Shown: in pieces, positions 11,446 to 41,315 of the stretch
Position numbering within the stretch: position 1 is the first letter of the stretch
How the letters are laid out: every line of letters starts with the position of its first letter
NCBI GenBank assembly: GCA_963556495.2
Contig: OY747704.1
Coordinates: 37,067,001 to 37,131,000 of the forward strand
DNA length: 64,000 nucleotides
DNA from: Valencia hispanica
Lineage: Eukaryota; Chordata; Actinopteri; Cyprinodontiformes; Valenciidae
Direction of reading: 5' to 3'
The notes under the pieces: model-generated
Databases searched by the model: none
Told to the model about the DNA's origin: nothing
What the model saw: only the letters and a program-made list of their open reading frames with translations
Made by a program: the position numbers and the translations under genes

Positions 11446-12972
11446 GTGAGTACAGATGGTTGCTGTTGATTTATCTTTCAAGTCTATTTCCCCCCCTCTT
11501 CTTTTCTTTCTTTTTTAAACCAGCCACTAAACACTCACTTGGTTAATATTTTTTAGACACTGTTCAAATAGTGAAACTATACGCACATGGCAGTTTTTTT
11601 TTGTGCTCTTTCTTGGTAACAAAGCTCCTTATTTTATTATGCACTTTGGGTGTTTTTGTTTCGTCAGAGGGGCGTTACTGTGTGGACACACAAAGGCAGC
11701 TGCATGGAGCTCCTGTTCAGAGGAGATGCAGCGTTTTTCATCAAGTAAATCTGCATTAGCGCAGTATGGAAAGTAAACACAGTGGGGGGGAAGAGAAAGA
11801 AAAGGAAAAAGCAGCTGAGTAACAGAGCAACACATGAACCGTTGTTTGCTCTTATCTGCTATCGCCTTCAAATATATAAACATACTGGCTCAGAGCAGGT
11901 GTAGTTTCATTTCCTCATTATAAGCAGGGGATAATTGGCATTTAAACCCAATTTAATAGTTTTGAGCTTGTTGCTTCTGGACTAAAACAGCAACCGAGAG
12001 CATTTTTGATCAGCTTTCAAAATCTGCAAATTGATAATGGGTTTAGCTGTTGAGTAACATGACGAATGGTGGAGAGTAAATGCTTAAAGAGAGCAGGAAC
12101 TGCTGTTGCAAGTGATTATGCATTATTTATAAAGTTACCCCAGTGCTGCACTTCCCACCCAGCACCACTGCCTGTGCTCCATCTCCCTACTCTCGGTTCT
12201 CACCTTACAATTTTGCAGCCTCTTGCAGTCTGCCTGAGTGAGCCTGAACTGAGAGAAACTATTGCTATAAAAAATAAATAAGAGGACTTATTGGGACCCG
12301 ACCCTCCTCCTCAAAACAGGGGATAAAACAGAGGTGGTTTCCTTCAAGTTAAAGAGATTTGCTTTAAAGATGAATAGATTGTTCAAACTGTTACAGCATA
12401 AAAAACAAAGAATGGCTATTAAAAAAGACTAAGGTTTCTAGAGGCAGGAAGAAAAAAATTAAGTAAGGTTAAAAATAAACAAGGTGTCATCTGTTTCATC
12501 TTGTCAATCTGAACTGTTGCTTTAATGTGTAAATAGTAGCAGAAACTATATGGTAAAGCTGGAGATGCACAAAAACCCTCTGTTGTTTTCAGCTTGACTG
12601 GCCCTGACTGATGATGAGCAAACTGAAAAATCAAATAATTTCCCAGTCAGTGAATGCACCCTAATTAAACAATATGGGCTAACAAAGCAATTTGGTAAAA
12701 ATGGCTCATGTATTTTTAGGACCAATAAAAAGTTGTGAAGTAAGAGGGAGCTCAAAAGGTGTAGGAAGCTTCTAGAAACCAGTTTCTATCTTCTACTGAG
12801 ACATGTTCACAGATTATAGAAAGGCTGATTGTTTTAGTGCAAAGCTGCTCTGTTTTATCCAGCTTTTTGAGCTTTTAACCCCTCACCTCTCTTTCTAATG
12901 TGAATAATTTAATGACGGTTCATTGATATGACAAAAATGAATGACTGAACATTTTGAATGCTCTTCATCGCA
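11446..12972. other. Probable mapk4 5' intron, first part
   Basis: AT-rich noncoding DNA between the GC-rich block and the Rex3 insertion. No further feature recognised. Confidence 0.35.
12967..12972 (+). repeat. Target-site duplication of the Rex3/RTE element, left copy
   Basis: ATCGCA, inside 'ttcATCGCAtt', is repeated at 16183-16188 inside 'tttATCGCAatt', directly after the GATG tail. It marks the insertion. Confidence 0.55.
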
Positions 12973-12982
12973 TTAGACCCCT

Positions 12983-15900
12983 ATGAAGAAAACGACAGAT
13001 GGACTCAGTGTTCCCTCGCCCGGACGCGGGTCACCGTGGCCCCCCTCTGGAGCCAGGCCTGGAGGTGGGGCACGTTGGCGAGCGCCTGGTGGCCGGGCCT
13101 TTACCCATGGGGCCCGGTCGGGCTTAGCCCGAAGAGGTAACATGGGCCCCCCTTCCCATGAGCTCACCACCTGTGGGAGGGGCCATAGGGGTCGGGTGCT
13201 GTGCAGGATGGGCGGCGGCCAAAGGCGGGGACCTTGGCGGTCCGATCCTCGGCTGCAGAAGCTGGCTCTCGGGACGTGGAACGTCACCCCTCTGGTGGGG
13301 AAGGAGCCGGAGCTGGTGTGCGAGGTTGAGAGGTTCCGACTGGACATCGTCGGACTCACCTCGGCGCACGGCTCTGGCTCTGGAACCCGTCTCCTCGAGA
13401 GAGGTTGGACTCTCTTCCACTCTGGGGTTGCCCCCGCTGAGAGGCGCCGAGCTGGGGTGGGCATACTTGTTGCCCCCCATCTCGGCGCCTGTACGTTGGG
13501 GTTTACCCCGGTGAACGAGAGGGTAGCCTCCCTCCGCCTTCGGGTGGGGGGACGGGTCCTGACTGTTGTTTGTGCTTACGCGCCAAACAGCAGATTAGAT
13601 TACCCACCCTTCTTGGAGTCTTTGGAAGGGGTGCTGGAGAGTGCTCCTCCTGGGGACTCCCTTGTTCTGCTGGGGGACTTCAACGCTCACGTGGGCAATG
13701 ACAGTGAGACCTGGAGGGGTGTGGTTGGGCGGAATGGCCCCCCCGATCTAAACCCGAGTGGTGTCTTGTTATTGGACTTCTGTGCTCGTCATGGATTGTC
13801 CATAACAAACACCATGTTCAAGCATAAAGGTGTCCATATGTGCACTTGGCACCAGGACACCTTAGGCCGCAGCTCAATGATCGACTTGGTTGTCGTCTCA
13901 TCTGATCTGCGGCCGCATGTTTTGGACACTCGGGTGAAGAGAGGGGCAGAGCTGTCCACTGACCACTACCTGGTGGTGAGTCAGCTCCGATGGTGGGGGA
14001 GGACGCCGGACAGACCTGGAAGGCCTAAACGTGTTGTGAGGGTCTGCTGGGAACGTCTGGCAGAGTCTCCTGTCAGAAGGAGCTTTAACTCACACCTCCG
14101 GCAGAACTTTGAACACGTCCCGGGGGAGGCGGGGGACATCGAGTCCGAGTGGACCATGTTCCGGCTGACCGAAGCTGTGGCCGCAAGGTGGTCGGTGCCT
14201 GTCGCGGCGGCAACCCCCGAACCCGGTTGGTGGACACCGGCGGTAAGGGATGCTGTCAGGCTGAAGAAGGAGTCCTACCGGGTCTTTTTGGCTTGTGGGA
14301 CCCCTGAAGCAGCTGATAGGTACCGACAGGCCAAGCGGGATGCGGCTCGGATGGTTGCTGAGGCAAAAACTCGGGCGTGGGAGGAGTTTGGAGAGACCAT
14401 GGAAAACGACTTCCGTACGGCTTCGAAGCGATTCTGGTCCACCATCCGGCGTCTCAGGGGGGGAAAGCGGTCTGCCACCAACACTGTTTACAGTGGGGAT
14501 GGTGTGCTGCTGACCTCGACGTGGGACGTTTTGGGTCGGTGGATGGAATACTTCGAAGACCTCCTCAATCCCACCGGCACGCCTTCCAATCTGGAAGCAG
14601 GGTTTGGGGACTTGGGGTCGGGCTCTCCAATCTCTGGTGCCGAGGTCACCGAGGTCGTTAAAAAGCTCCTCGGTGGCAAGGCTCCGGGGGTGGATGAGAT
14701 TCGACCGGAGTTCCTCAAGGCTCTGGATGTTGTGGGGCTGTGTTGGTTAACGCGGCTCTGCAATATTGCGTGGACATCGGGGGCAGTTCCCTTGGATTGG
14801 CAGACCGGGGTGGTGGTCCCCCTGTTTAAAAAGGGGGACCACAGGGTGTGTTCCAACTACAGGGGGATCACACTTCTGAGCCTCCCTGGTAAGGTCTATT
14901 CAGGGGTTCTGGAGAGGAGGGTCCGACGGATAGTCGAACCTCGGATCCAGGAGGAACAATGCGGTTTTCGTCCTGGCCGTGGAACACTGGACCAGCTCTA
15001 CACCCTCAGCAGGGTCCTGGAGGGTGCGTGGGAGTTCGCCCAACCGGTCTACATGTGTTTTGTGGACTTGGAGAAGGCGTTCGACCGTGTCCCTCGGGGG
15101 GCCCTGTGGGGGGTGCTCCGGGAGTATGGGGTACCGGGCCCCTTGATACGGGCTGTTAGGTCCCTGTACGACCGGTGCCAGAGTTTGGTTCGCATTGCCG
15201 GCAGTAAGTCGGGCTTGTTTCCGGTGAGAGTTGGACTCCGCCAAGGTTGCCCTTTGTCACCGATCCTGTTCCTAACTTTTATGGACAGGATTTCTAGGCG
15301 CAGCCAAGGCGTTGTGGGGATCCGTTTTGGTGGCCTCAGGATCGGGTCTCTGCTTTTTGCAGATGATGTGGTCCTGTTGGCTTCATCGGAGCGTGATCTA
15401 CAGCTTTCGCTGGAGCTGTTCGCAGCCGAGTGTGAAGCGACTGGGATGAGAATCAGCACCTCCAAATCCGAGGCCATGGTCTTGAGCCGGAAAAGGGTGG
15501 GGTGCCTCCTCCGGGTCAGGGATGGGGTCCTTCCCCAAGTGGAGGAGTTTAAGTATCTGGGGGTCTTGTTCACGAATGAGGGAAAAATGGAGCGGGAGAT
15601 CGATAGACGGATTGGTGGGGCATCTGCAGTTATGCGGGCGCTCTACCGGTCTGTCGTGGTGAAGAGAGAGCTGAGCCAAAAGGCAAAGCTCTCGATTTAC
15701 CGGTCGATCTACGTTCCTACCCTCATCTATGGTCACGAACTCTGGGTGGTGACCGAAAGAACGAGATCACGGATACAAGCGGCTGAAATGAGTTTCCTCC
15801 GCAGAGTGTCTGGGCTCTCCCTTAGAGATAGGGTGAGAAGCTCGGTCATCCGGAGGGGGCTCAGAGTAGAGCCGCTGCTTCTCCACATCGAGAGGAGTCA

Positions 15901-15994
15901 GTTGAGGTGGCTCGGGCATCTGGTCAGGATGCCTCCTGGACGCCTCCCTGGTGAGGTGTTTCAGGCACGTCTCACCGGGAGGAGCCCCAGGTGA
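12983..15994 (+). CDS. RTE/Rex3 endonuclease-reverse transcriptase polyprotein
   Basis: A 1003-residue frame. The endonuclease part starts near residue 97 (Thr-Trp-Asn) and has GDFNAH (231-236) and a Thr-Asp-His catalytic motif (326-328). The reverse transcriptase has GKAPGVDEI (565-573), motif [10 protein letters not shown] (693-701), [10 protein letters not shown] (751-760) and the FADD active site (792-795). The frame stops at a TGA (15992-15994), but 49 more in-frame codons follow with family-like sequence (WRDYVSRLAWERL) to TAA at 16142. The TGA therefore looks like a single premature stop near the C-terminus. The first Met is uncertain, because these elements often have poorly defined starts. 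Confidence 0.85.
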   Translation: MKKTTDGLSVPSPGRGSPWPPSGARPGGGARWRAPGGRAFTHGARSGLARRGNMGPPSHELTTCGRGHRGRVLCRMGGGQRRGPWRSDPRLQKLALGTWNVTPLVGKEPELVCEVERFRLDIVGLTSAHGSGSGTRLLERGWTLFHSGVAPAERRRAGVGILVAPHLGACTLGFTPVNERVASLRLRVGGRVLTVVCAYAPNSRLDYPPFLESLEGVLESAPPGDSLVLLGDFNAHVGNDSETWRGVVGRNGPPDLNPSGVLLLDFCARHGLSITNTMFKHKGVHMCTWHQDTLGRSSMIDLVVVSSDLRPHVLDTRVKRGAELSTDHYLVVSQLRWWGRTPDRPGRPKRVVRVCWERLAESPVRRSFNSHLRQNFEHVPGEAGDIESEWTMFRLTEAVAARWSVPVAAATPEPGWWTPAVRDAVRLKKESYRVFLACGTPEAADRYRQAKRDAARMVAEAKTRAWEEFGETMENDFRTASKRFWSTIRRLRGGKRSATNTVYSGDGVLLTSTWDVLGRWMEYFEDLLNPTGTPSNLEAGFGDLGSGSPISGAEVTEVVKKLLGGKAPGVDEIRPEFLKALDVVGLCWLTRLCNIAWTSGAVPLDWQTGVVVPLFKKGDHRVCSNYRGITLLSLPGKVYSGVLERRVRRIVEPRIQEEQCGFRPGRGTLDQLYTLSRVLEGAWEFAQPVYMCFVDLEKAFDRVPRGALWGVLREYGVPGPLIRAVRSLYDRCQSLVRIAGSKSGLFPVRVGLRQGCPLSPILFLTFMDRISRRSQGVVGIRFGGLRIGSLLFADDVVLLASSERDLQLSLELFAAECEATGMRISTSKSEAMVLSRKRVGCLLRVRDGVLPQVEEFKYLGVLFTNEGKMEREIDRRIGGASAVMRALYRSVVVKRELSQKAKLSIYRSIYVPTLIYGHELWVVTERTRSRIQAAEMSFLRRVSGLSLRDRVRSSVIRRGLRVEPLLLHIERSQLRWLGHLVRMPPGRLPGEVFQARLTGRSPR

Positions 15995-16155
15995 AGGCCT
16001 AGTACACTCTGGAGGGACTATGTTTCTCGGCTGGCCTGGGAGCGCCTTGGGGTTCCTCCCGAGGAGCTGGAACAAGTGGCTGGGGAGAGGGAAGTCTGGG
16101 TCTCTTTGCTTAGGCTGCTGCCCCCGCGACCCGACCCCGGATAAGCGGAAGAAAA

Positions 16156-16181
16156 TGGATGGATGGATGGATGGATGGATT
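16156..16181 (+). repeat. (GGAT)n 3' tail of the Rex3/RTE element
   Basis: Tandem tetranucleotide GGAT/GATG units directly after the retrotransposon stop region. They are part of the element's 3' end and not an independent microsatellite. Confidence 0.85.
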
Positions 16182-16182
16182 T

Positions 16183-16188
16183 ATCGCA
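16183..16188 (+). repeat. Target-site duplication of the Rex3/RTE element, right copy
   Basis: ATCGCA immediately follows the GGAT tail and pairs with the copy at 12967-12972. Confidence 0.55.
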
Positions 16189-16461
16189 ATTCTCAAAAGT
16201 CAGCATTTGGTCAGTTTTAGAAAAAGCAGTTATCAGAAATCGGCTAAAAAACTGATTAATGATTTTTTAGATTGAAACTGACGTGACTATATTTCCTGAG
16301 AACACAGAGTTACTTGTGTGGATTAGGTTACCGTGCTGTTCGATGTTATGTAACAGTCACTCTACAACAGAGTGGCTGTTCCTAAAATCGCTGTTTAACT
16401 TTCATCTATCGTCTGTGTATCTCGGCTTTCTGCTCATCCTGTTTCCCCCTTTTCTCCTCAG

Positions 16462-16720
16462 CAGAAGAAGAAGCAGCAGATGTGTTGAGCAGGATGTTCT
16501 CTCTTTGACCACAGCCTGAAAGCCCTACATTCATGAGAAGGCAACAGAAAGAAGATTACTGAGGGATTAAACGCATGCACACGGGTGCATATACAAACGC
16601 AGGGGAGGGTACTACGGTTCCGGGATTTAACTCCTATCCCACTGATCTGAATGAACTTGCCTGACAGACTGAGAGACTCTACGGTATCATGGAAGAAGAG
16701 GAGGAGCCAACAGAGGCTTG
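16462..16720 (+). other. mapk4: Candidate second noncoding exon of mapk4
   Basis: A strong pyrimidine tract and acceptor (CCCCCTTTTCTCCTCAG, ending at 16461) precede purine-rich sequence. A plausible donor GTGAAT follows at 16721. No open frame continues into the kinase exon. The position between the GC-rich block and the first coding exon fits a 5' UTR exon, but this is inferred from splice signals only. Confidence 0.35.
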
Positions 16721-17478
16721 GTGAATGTACTCCCGTTGACCCCCACCTTTTTCCACCTGCCTCACCATCAAGGGTTGGAAAGCTTAAAATTGCAAAGCTG
16801 ACTGTCCTATAATGCGTTGATGATAGGAAGCAGAATTAGCCTCAGCCATATATCTACATGCCCCTGCCCTGGGTTATTTGATACAACACTTGCTGTCATT
16901 CAGGTCTGGGAGATACAGAGAAAGCTTCAAAAAATGCTTTATCCTGCAGCCTGTAACATAAAAACACATCAAGTGTCAAGAGGAAGATGCTGAAGAGAAA
17001 GTGATAATTTAAAATCTTTGCTGTGGATGCCTTACCACCGCATGCTTAAAAATGAGACTAAAGGATGACTGACAAAACCACACTTTTGATTTCTTTATGT
17101 TTAGAAGTTCCATTTTTAGCTCAAACACTTCTTGTTTTGAGTCACACGTCAACAAAAAATGTTATTCCTACTGCTTCCTTGTCTATGCTAAAATGAGCAA
17201 CAGATCTGATGTGAGATTTGCCCCAAGGAGATCAAGATATGTCTTATTTTTGCTGCAAAGCATCTATTTTCATGAGGATGTAAACTAGATTTGACTTTTG
17301 CAAGTAATAGTTTTTTTTCCTCCAAAATTTTGGAGTATTTGGGGCCTTAACAAGAAATACATTTGCACACAGGTCACTAAAGTAAATTCAGGTGACAATT
17401 CACCAGCAAAATGTAACATCTGCATAAAACAGCATATATAAAAAAAAGAATAAACCCATCCCCTTAAACTGAACTGCA

Positions 17479-34204
<16,726 letters not shown>

Positions 34205-34391
34205 TCTAACATCCAGGTTCAGCAAAAGATGGCTATAAAATTAGTCACACTTTAAAACATGCAAATGAAGGGTGTTCTGTATTCTACTGTAGCAACTTGT
34301 CTTTTTAGCCCCGAAATGGCTTCATTTGTGGTGACAAACCTCCAGTTAAAAAACAGCAATTGTGCAACTTTGTTTGGAAGGTTTCTCAGGC

Positions 34392-34407
34392 AATAAAAGC
34401 CAATAAA
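34392..34407 (+). terminator. mapk4: Tandem poly(A) signals of mapk4
   Basis: Two AATAAA hexamers (34392-34397 and 34402-34407), about 190 bp after the stop. They are the first good candidates for mapk4 3'-end formation, and a longer 3' UTR is possible. Confidence 0.55.
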
Positions 34408-34539
34408 AACCATGAGTAAAATATAAATCATCACACTTGGCCCTAAAAATACAAAACATTTACTAAATGTGAGCATATATGTATTAGTTCTGCTTCCTGC
34501 CTGTTTCTATAGGTACTCAAGTTAGCTATCAATCATACA

Positions 34540-35410
34540 AGACTTGATGGAGACTAATGGTGGGTTCTCTTTGTACCCGAAGATTTGCTGAGTTCCCAGT
34601 TGGAAATACAACGAGAACACCCCCTGAAAGCATAATTTCGTCCAGGAAAATTAGAGTTCCCCTGGTGCGTTTAATGTGTTTTAAAAGTCAAAGCTCAGAT
34701 TTGAGAATGACGTCACACAAGTGTAGGATAAACAAGAACGGCCCCTAAAGTTAGAAGTCTTCCGTCTGTTTTTCCCTGAAGGTGAAGCTCTTATAGGAGA
34801 ATGGCACCACACCAGAGTTCAGTGCTTTCAAGTTCTATGGGTTTTTTTGGGTAGGAGGTCAGATCTTCTGAATTCCCATTCAAATATACAAAAAGAACGT
34901 CAAAATTCTGACTGAGACTTTTGGAGAATATGTGAACATAGCATTTTAACGCAAAATATGAAAGTCCCACCGGTTTTCCGCCTTGCAGCTACAACTTTCT
35001 CAACTTAAGTGTGATGTCATTCCCACATCTGAATTCAGACCACCGAGACTAACTGAACATATTATTAGCAAGCCAGAAAATTTGTGAGATTTGCTAACTT
35101 TTTTAGTGCTAACTGCGATCAGCAATTAAAGAAAATAAAAATGTATTTCTCTCTATTTTATGATTTCAAACACTAACAATGTTCACAATTAGGGGTTACA
35201 CAGCATTTTGTTTGCTATTGGTTGTCAAAGTTAGTTGCAACCTTGACTGCATTATATTCATGTGTCAGCTAATGCTGGGTACTGAACTCTGAGATGTTTG
35301 AAGACTTACAAGATTCCCACTCAGAATTTTGACTTCAATGGGCATTGTTGTATATTTAACTGGGAAAACCATAAAATCTGAATTCAGGGTACAATAACAA
35401 CGCATCATCT
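34540..35410. repeat. Fold-back repeat region
   Basis: 'gaattcccattcaaatatac' plus 'aacgtcaaaattctgactga' near 34870-34915 recur in reverse complement near 35315-35385 ('ctcagaattttgacttcaat', 'gtatatttaactgggaa'). A further diverged copy lies near 34585-34620. This suggests a decayed transposon with long inverted ends; the exact limits are unclear. Confidence 0.4.
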
Positions 35411-38114
35411 GAGTGCAGTGTCCAATATGGCCGCCACACAAATAACACTTAGTGAAGGTTACAGGAATAAACTATTATCAATTATGTCCATTTGTGTCTC
35501 ATGAAAACTGTGACACACACAGTAATGTACAACTTCTGATTTTGAACATGCTGCTTTGCTATTTAACCGCATTTAATAGAGAACATTACATTGTTATCAG
35601 CGTTAGGGAGGCGAATTAATGCCAGGATTCAAGATCTAACTTCTGAGGCAAATAAAATGCACTATTATACATGTCACAGAAAATTCAAGTCAATAATAAC
35701 AGCAATTTTAAACAGACTCCCATTATGTGTTTAAGATTTGCTTTGAATGTCTTTCGAAACTCAATCCTGTTAACTCTTGAAAGAATCTATCAGTCTTCCG
35801 ATAGCGTTTACCAAATGATGACAGTGACACAGCAAAAGATTTTTCTAAGCATCTGAATGTATTAACTGAGAAGTAATCAGTTAGAGTGTGAGGTAATAAA
35901 CTGTTTTATTTATCACTGCTTTATCACTCCCCCATTGACTTACTAAATTTTAACTATAGAAACTTGAAAAAAGTTATGATCATGTTTGATTTTCAAGTAC
36001 ATGTAATATATCTGTAGGCGTTTCTTTGTGGCTAAAATAGTTCTGTAATATTTTCTAAATATTAGAACAAATGTTTTTCGTTGATGATTTTGGACTTAGC
36101 TGGGATTTCGTCTGAAAATGCAATGAACTAATCTGTGGTAGTACTTTATGATTCTTCTGCCAGCTGGACTAATTTTTAAATACATGTGGTTGTTTTCTGC
36201 ACAAAATCTGTTCTACACTGAAGACACACGATCCTTCCACAGGGCCTAAAAGGCTTTCTACTCACCTTCATGTTAACAACGAAAAGCTTTAACACAAACA
36301 ACATTTATCTATATTTTGGAAAATAGAGAGACTGCCATGTAGCTCTACCTTTAATGTAGGATGTTTTCTGAATCATTTAGTTTTCAGTAGGTTGTTACTG
36401 TAAATGCTTCTGTTTCTTTAAAAATAATACTTTGGCTATTTATTTTTCTCAACCAAGCCAACCACACTGAAGGACACACAACACCCTGCACAGTTACTGG
36501 CAACCCCTGAAGATATTATTTTATCTAAGTAATATTGATTTTGTTTAAGTAAGAATCTTGCAGTTAGAAATTTAGAAAAAACAGCCCTTCAAAATGAGTA
36601 GATGAATAATTAGTGAAAGGAAAAACTAATTTTCAGAAATAATTGCCTTTTATTGCTGACTTTCACTGTTCCGAAATATAAATGTTGTTTTTTTTCTTTA
36701 GTTATTCTAAAAATTCAACACTTATGGATACTATAAATAGCCACTCTTTAGCCACTTTTAAAAATGGGAAAGACAATGGTGCATGTCATGCAAGGTATGC
36801 TGATTTTTATTGACCTTCATAACCTTGTAAATGCCTCCAAGAAAATAACTATACGCAACATTGCATTAAGAGCAAAGATTGGCTGGGCAAGGAATAAAGT
36901 CTATCTTGCTTGCAGGAACAACAAACAGGGAGATAAGACAATGTCCAAAGCTCACTGTTAGAGTTAATTTAATAGAAATTTAAAGAACACATCTTCACCA
37001 GTGGTGCCAATAATTGTGGAAGGCGTTACTTAGATGTGCTGTATGGTTGTTACAAACGTAAGCTTAGTTTTGTTACTTTTTCATACATTCTCACACTACA
37101 GATGTAAAAAGTTGTAATCCAATGCCTTGCTGTGAAATGATCATTAACTGTATGCAGAGTACAGCTGTACCTGTACAGGAGTACAGCTGAAGGGAACACC
37201 AGAGGTACAACTTTGAGATTAAAACACACTAACAGCAGTACTGCAAAACAAGCATGTTTAATCATCTTTTAGTCCTTCACTGAATAGCCACACAATGATG
37301 TCACTATGTAACAATGAGTTTCATACCAATCGGCTTCTTTTATGCACACTGTTACGGACAGGTAGTCAAATATTTCCACAGGATACTACCACAAGATGTT
37401 CAAGCAGTACAACCCAAGGAAACACCAGTCAGACCAGTTATTTGTGTTTAAATTTACTATGAAGCACATGTGGAATATGAAGCACATTTACAAAGCCAGC
37501 AGCATTTGGTCACTCTCAGCCACAACATTACAACTATTTATTGTCTTCTTTTGCCAGTAATGTACCTCTCTCAATAGGAACACGACCATGACCTGTTTAG
37601 AGGACTCAAAGAAAGTAAAAACTGTATATTTCTGATTCAATATTAGATAAGTTGGTCTACAGTCAGACTTTTACCATGTCTCATAATCCATATTTGTAGC
37701 ACAGTTTATTCTAGAGGCATTCAAAGCCAGCAATAATGCCATTACCAAGTGATACAAACACACTGTAACATATATGGTTACTGAGCCAAAAGTAAGAATC
37801 CTTATTCTATAAAGCAATGCTGAAAATGTGCCTCAGTACACCTCGATGCTTCCAGCTTGCTGAATGTAACATATGCCCTCGTCTCTGTATGGCTATGCAG
37901 GTAAATTAAACCATGTCTTTATGGTCTATGTCTCTGCGAAACAGTAAAAAAAGTTACTGGTTTCTTTTTCCATGTTTGGACTACTCATGCTTCAAGGGGG
38001 TCTCAGCCTTTTATTTCAGAAAATTTGTGGGACTGTTATTGTATTTGATTGATAGCATCTCTTTTTTGAGTCTCAGCTTTTGTTGGAAAATTAATAAAAG
38101 AATGTTGAAAAAAG

Positions 38115-38133
38115 GTCTGTCTGTCTGTCTGTC
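38115..38133 (+). repeat. (GTCT)n microsatellite
   Basis: Nearly five GTCT units in intergenic DNA. Confidence 0.8.
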
Positions 38134-39394
38134 GTATACTTAAGGTTTTTGTCCTGCTGAAAGGCCAAGTTTTTGCCATCCCTACCAGGCTGTCTTACTG
38201 TATTTAACTTTATCCATTGATTCTGGCTACCTTCTCTGACCCTACATAAAAAAAAGTATTCCTACAGCAAAATCCCCCAGTACACAGAGTTTCCATTTGT
38301 GTCTACTCCTTCCACATGCTGTGTCCTTTCATCTGTCCACTATGCTGTAAAAGCCAGATTTTCTGTCAAAAGATCATCCTACTTTTCCTATTAATCTCTG
38401 CTGCTCCTCCAGAGTTACCAATGGCTTCTTGACTGATTCTCTCATAAATGCTCTTTTTCCTGACATGTCAATTGAAGTGGACAGCCATGTCTCAGTGTTT
38501 TCAATTATGTCATACTCTATTTTCAGATAATGGGCTTAAAAGGATTCTGTGAGATATTCAAAGTTCAGGATACTGTTTTCTAACTTGCACTGTTTAAACA
38601 TCTCCACAGCATTATCCATGACTTGTCTGGTGTGTTTCTTGGTTTTTAAGATACTATTTGTTCTCTAACAACCCCCAGAAGCCTTCAAATAACAGCCGTA
38701 AGTATTCTGAAATTAAATCATCTAATCATTCTGGCACATCTACAATGAAATGGTAAACATTATGTCCTGCTCGGTTAATATATGCTTGGCAATTGAGAGT
38801 TTGGGGGATTTAGCTCTGAGTGTCGGTGGAAAAGTGACTCATCAAGGATTACAAACTATGCTTAATGCACTCCTTATCTGTGAAAGGACAGGTTCCGCTG
38901 TGAGAAATCGTTCGATTTAAATGCATAACATTGACAGGTTTTGACAATAGTTTAACATTTTGTATGAGATGACTCAAACAAATAAATTAGGAGTTTTAGT
39001 TTTATAGGGAATAACTATTCAACATTCATATGTACCGGTATAGTTAATATTTTAGTGACATGAGATAAGCAAATTATAATGTTTTAAAATAGCAGAGAAT
39101 TGAATGTAAGCAAGTAATGTATGTCCAAAATAATTTGCTATTTTTCTGGAAGGATTGGGAAACAACTGCTATAATGTACACAAAGGACTAAATGTTGTAG
39201 AGGTTGAAATAACCTTGAGAATTTTAATTCTGATCAGAGTAAAGCATCAACGCAATTGGGAAAAACCGAAAAATCTTTGCAACCCATTCCAAGCTTACCG
39301 TAATAAGGAATAGTGTTTCGCAACAAATCTATCTTGCGCGCAATAGTTTTTACGGTAACCAAGAAGGGAATCCCAGCATGTGATTGGATGAGTT

Positions 39395-39587
39395 GCCAGC
39401 CTGTCGTGTGCTGCGGTTCGTCCCCTCTCCCCTCCTCGCTAGCTGCGTCTGTTGCGGTAGCTCCTTTCCAAGGGTACTCCAGCCCATTGCAAGGTGTCAA
39501 ATCTCGAAACTTGCACCGAAGAAACATGCTGAATAAACATTAGGCTGTTCAACAGAAGGAAAGCGGTATTATCACACCCAAAAGCAG
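39395..39587 (+). promoter_or_regulatory. me2: Probable me2 promoter and noncoding first exon
   Basis: A GC-richer block with CpGs ('gcggttcg', 'gctagctgcgtctgttgcgg') ends in a consensus donor, AAAGCAG followed by GTAAAC at 39588. The first coding exon of me2 starts inside an exon with its own acceptor at 42987, so an upstream noncoding exon is required. This is the best candidate. The start site is unknown. Confidence 0.5.
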
Positions 39588-40800
39588 GTAAACCAAATCG
39601 CTGTTGTGAAAGGACAGACAGTCCCGTGTCACGGTCGGAGAACTTCCCGTTTCCGAGACTAAATTAGCGTATAAGGGGTTTTATTGATGAACAGCGTGAG
39701 ATTATTCCTTAAAAATAAAGCTATGCTTATAATAGCTTGTGTTGGAATGATGTCTCCGTTTTAAATATCACAAAAGTTCACTCTGTTTGCGTTTTGTTGG
39801 TGACTTGCAGTGTGAAACCTGGGTTGATGTCCAAGTAAAGACGGCGATGTTCGATTAGCATGTTGCTAGCTTGTAACACCTGTTAGCTGTCGTTTTTTAC
39901 TCACTGGGGTATTTCTTAAAGCCTGGCATGTATTTTATAATTAGCTGGTGTTGTTCTTCCGGGTTTTATGTTGATGATAACTTCATATCCTCCCTCAGTC
40001 CTCCCGCGCTTCCATTTATGATCAGCTGCTGTTTTCTGAAATGTGAGCGGAAACTTCAGTCTGTCATTAGTAACTCATTAAAAAGCACAGTAACAACATT
40101 AAACCAGGCGTGAACAGAGCTTGCCTTTTTCTGCAGTGGTCATTGGCATATTTACATTGGATTGCCCTATATAGATTCACACTCCCATTGATGGGAACAA
40201 TGAGAAAAGTTTTTTAATACATTTCAGTAAAAATCAAAGGAGCCATGAGGATAAGGGTGAAGGTAAAGAAATCCTTTAAAAGCAATAGAACATGTGCAGC
40301 TACACATTAAGACAGGTGAAGTGAGCTTGTATTTTAGGTGCATCCACTAAAATACACTGATTGTCTCTTCAACTATTTCTATCTTTAGAACTTTTAGTAT
40401 TAAATAATAATTGTTTATAGGGTTCCTCAATGTATTCTCACATAGCCAATTAATGTGATGCTTTACTAGATGTGCATCCTTTTTGTTTAAAACTTCTACT
40501 GTCAAACATTAGCAAGATATTTGATTGAATTCCTGGTCAAATTCCAGCAGGGATTGCTGTCTCTAATTAGAGATTTCAGCACAACTTGGTAACGTCAGCA
40601 GTGTCAACATTTTAAACAGAGTTGGTGAAATGCACCAAATGCACAATCTCTAAGGTGCTGTTTGTTGTTCTTTCTCTGCAGTTTTGCAAACAAGCGGTTC
40701 CAAACAGTTCTGACCATTTCCAGTACACCGGTGTGTGAACATGTGAAAATAGGTCTGGTCTGCAAGCATGCTGACACATTTTCACAAGGTTGTACAACTA
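39588..40800. other. me2 5' intron, unremarkable part
   Basis: No gene or repeat supported between the candidate first exon and the Tc1 terminal fragment. Confidence 0.35.
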
Positions 40801-41010
40801 CAGGTGCATCTAAGTAAATAAGAATACTCTCAAAGGTATTTGTTTCAAACATTCTAGAAGTTAAGCTTTATTTTATAGATTTATTACACACTGAGATATC
40901 TCTCAAGGTTTTTAATTCTATTTGCCGTTTGTTTCTTTTGGATTATAGCTTACAGCTAATGAAAACCCCAAATTCAGTTTCTGGGAAGAAAATAACATGA
41001 GATCTGAAAA
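40801..41010 (+). mobile_element. Tc1-like transposon 5' end (solo terminal region)
   Basis: It starts TA-CAGGTGCATCTAAGTAAAT, the terminal inverted repeat of a common fish Tc1-like family, and continues through 'attacacactgagatatctc' and 'cagctaatgaaaaccccaaa'. The rest of the element is gone. The matching opposite end occurs separately at 57340-57537. Confidence 0.7.
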
Positions 41011-41315
41011 GTATTTCAAAAATAATCATCTCCGGTGGGGAAAAAAACCTTTTTAGACCAAAATAGAAAGCAACTGACTAAAAGGAATTGGGCCACCCAC
41101 TTTCTTTTATTACATTTTCTTGGCTCTACAATGACTTATAGATCCCTTTTGAACCAAATTAGACTGCTTCGGTTGTTTCAATAGAATATTTCATGTTTCT
41201 TATTGAGCAAATTTACTGTATTTTTGTGCTTTATTTTCAAAATATTACGTGGTTTAAGCACGTCCAAATCTTTATCTATATTCATGGATCATAGGTGCCA
41301 GTATTGTCACTATTG

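Larger units (their letters stand above)
12973..16182 (+). mobile_element. Rex3-like RTE retrotransposon, near full length
   Basis: A 3.2-kb GC-rich, CpG-rich insertion contrasting sharply with the AT-rich flanks. It holds one long frame with an apurinic endonuclease and reverse transcriptase, a very short 3' UTR, and a terminal (GGAT)n array (16156-16181), the hallmark tail of Rex3/RTE elements. ATCGCA flanks the element on both sides as an apparent target-site duplication. Retained CpG and a nearly open reading frame suggest a recent insertion. It lies between the presumed mapk4 noncoding exons, in the same orientation as the gene. Confidence 0.85.
34408..39390. other. mapk4-me2 intergenic region
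   Basis: No gene supported, including no sign of the MRO gene found here in mammals. It contains a fold-back repeat area (34540-35410) and a GTCT microsatellite (38115-38133). A possible transposon scrap near 36960-37030 ends 'gtggtgccaataattgtgga'. Confidence 0.5.

Noticed and set aside
13158..13514. Antisense and alternate-frame long open frames inside the Rex3 element
   Set aside because: GC-rich coding DNA produces open shadow frames. Only the frame from 12983 carries endonuclease and reverse transcriptase motifs.
36764..36961. 65-aa open frame as a small gene
   Set aside because: No recognisable family. It adjoins a transposon-like 'gtggtgccaataattgtgga' scrap, so it is probably a repeat remnant.
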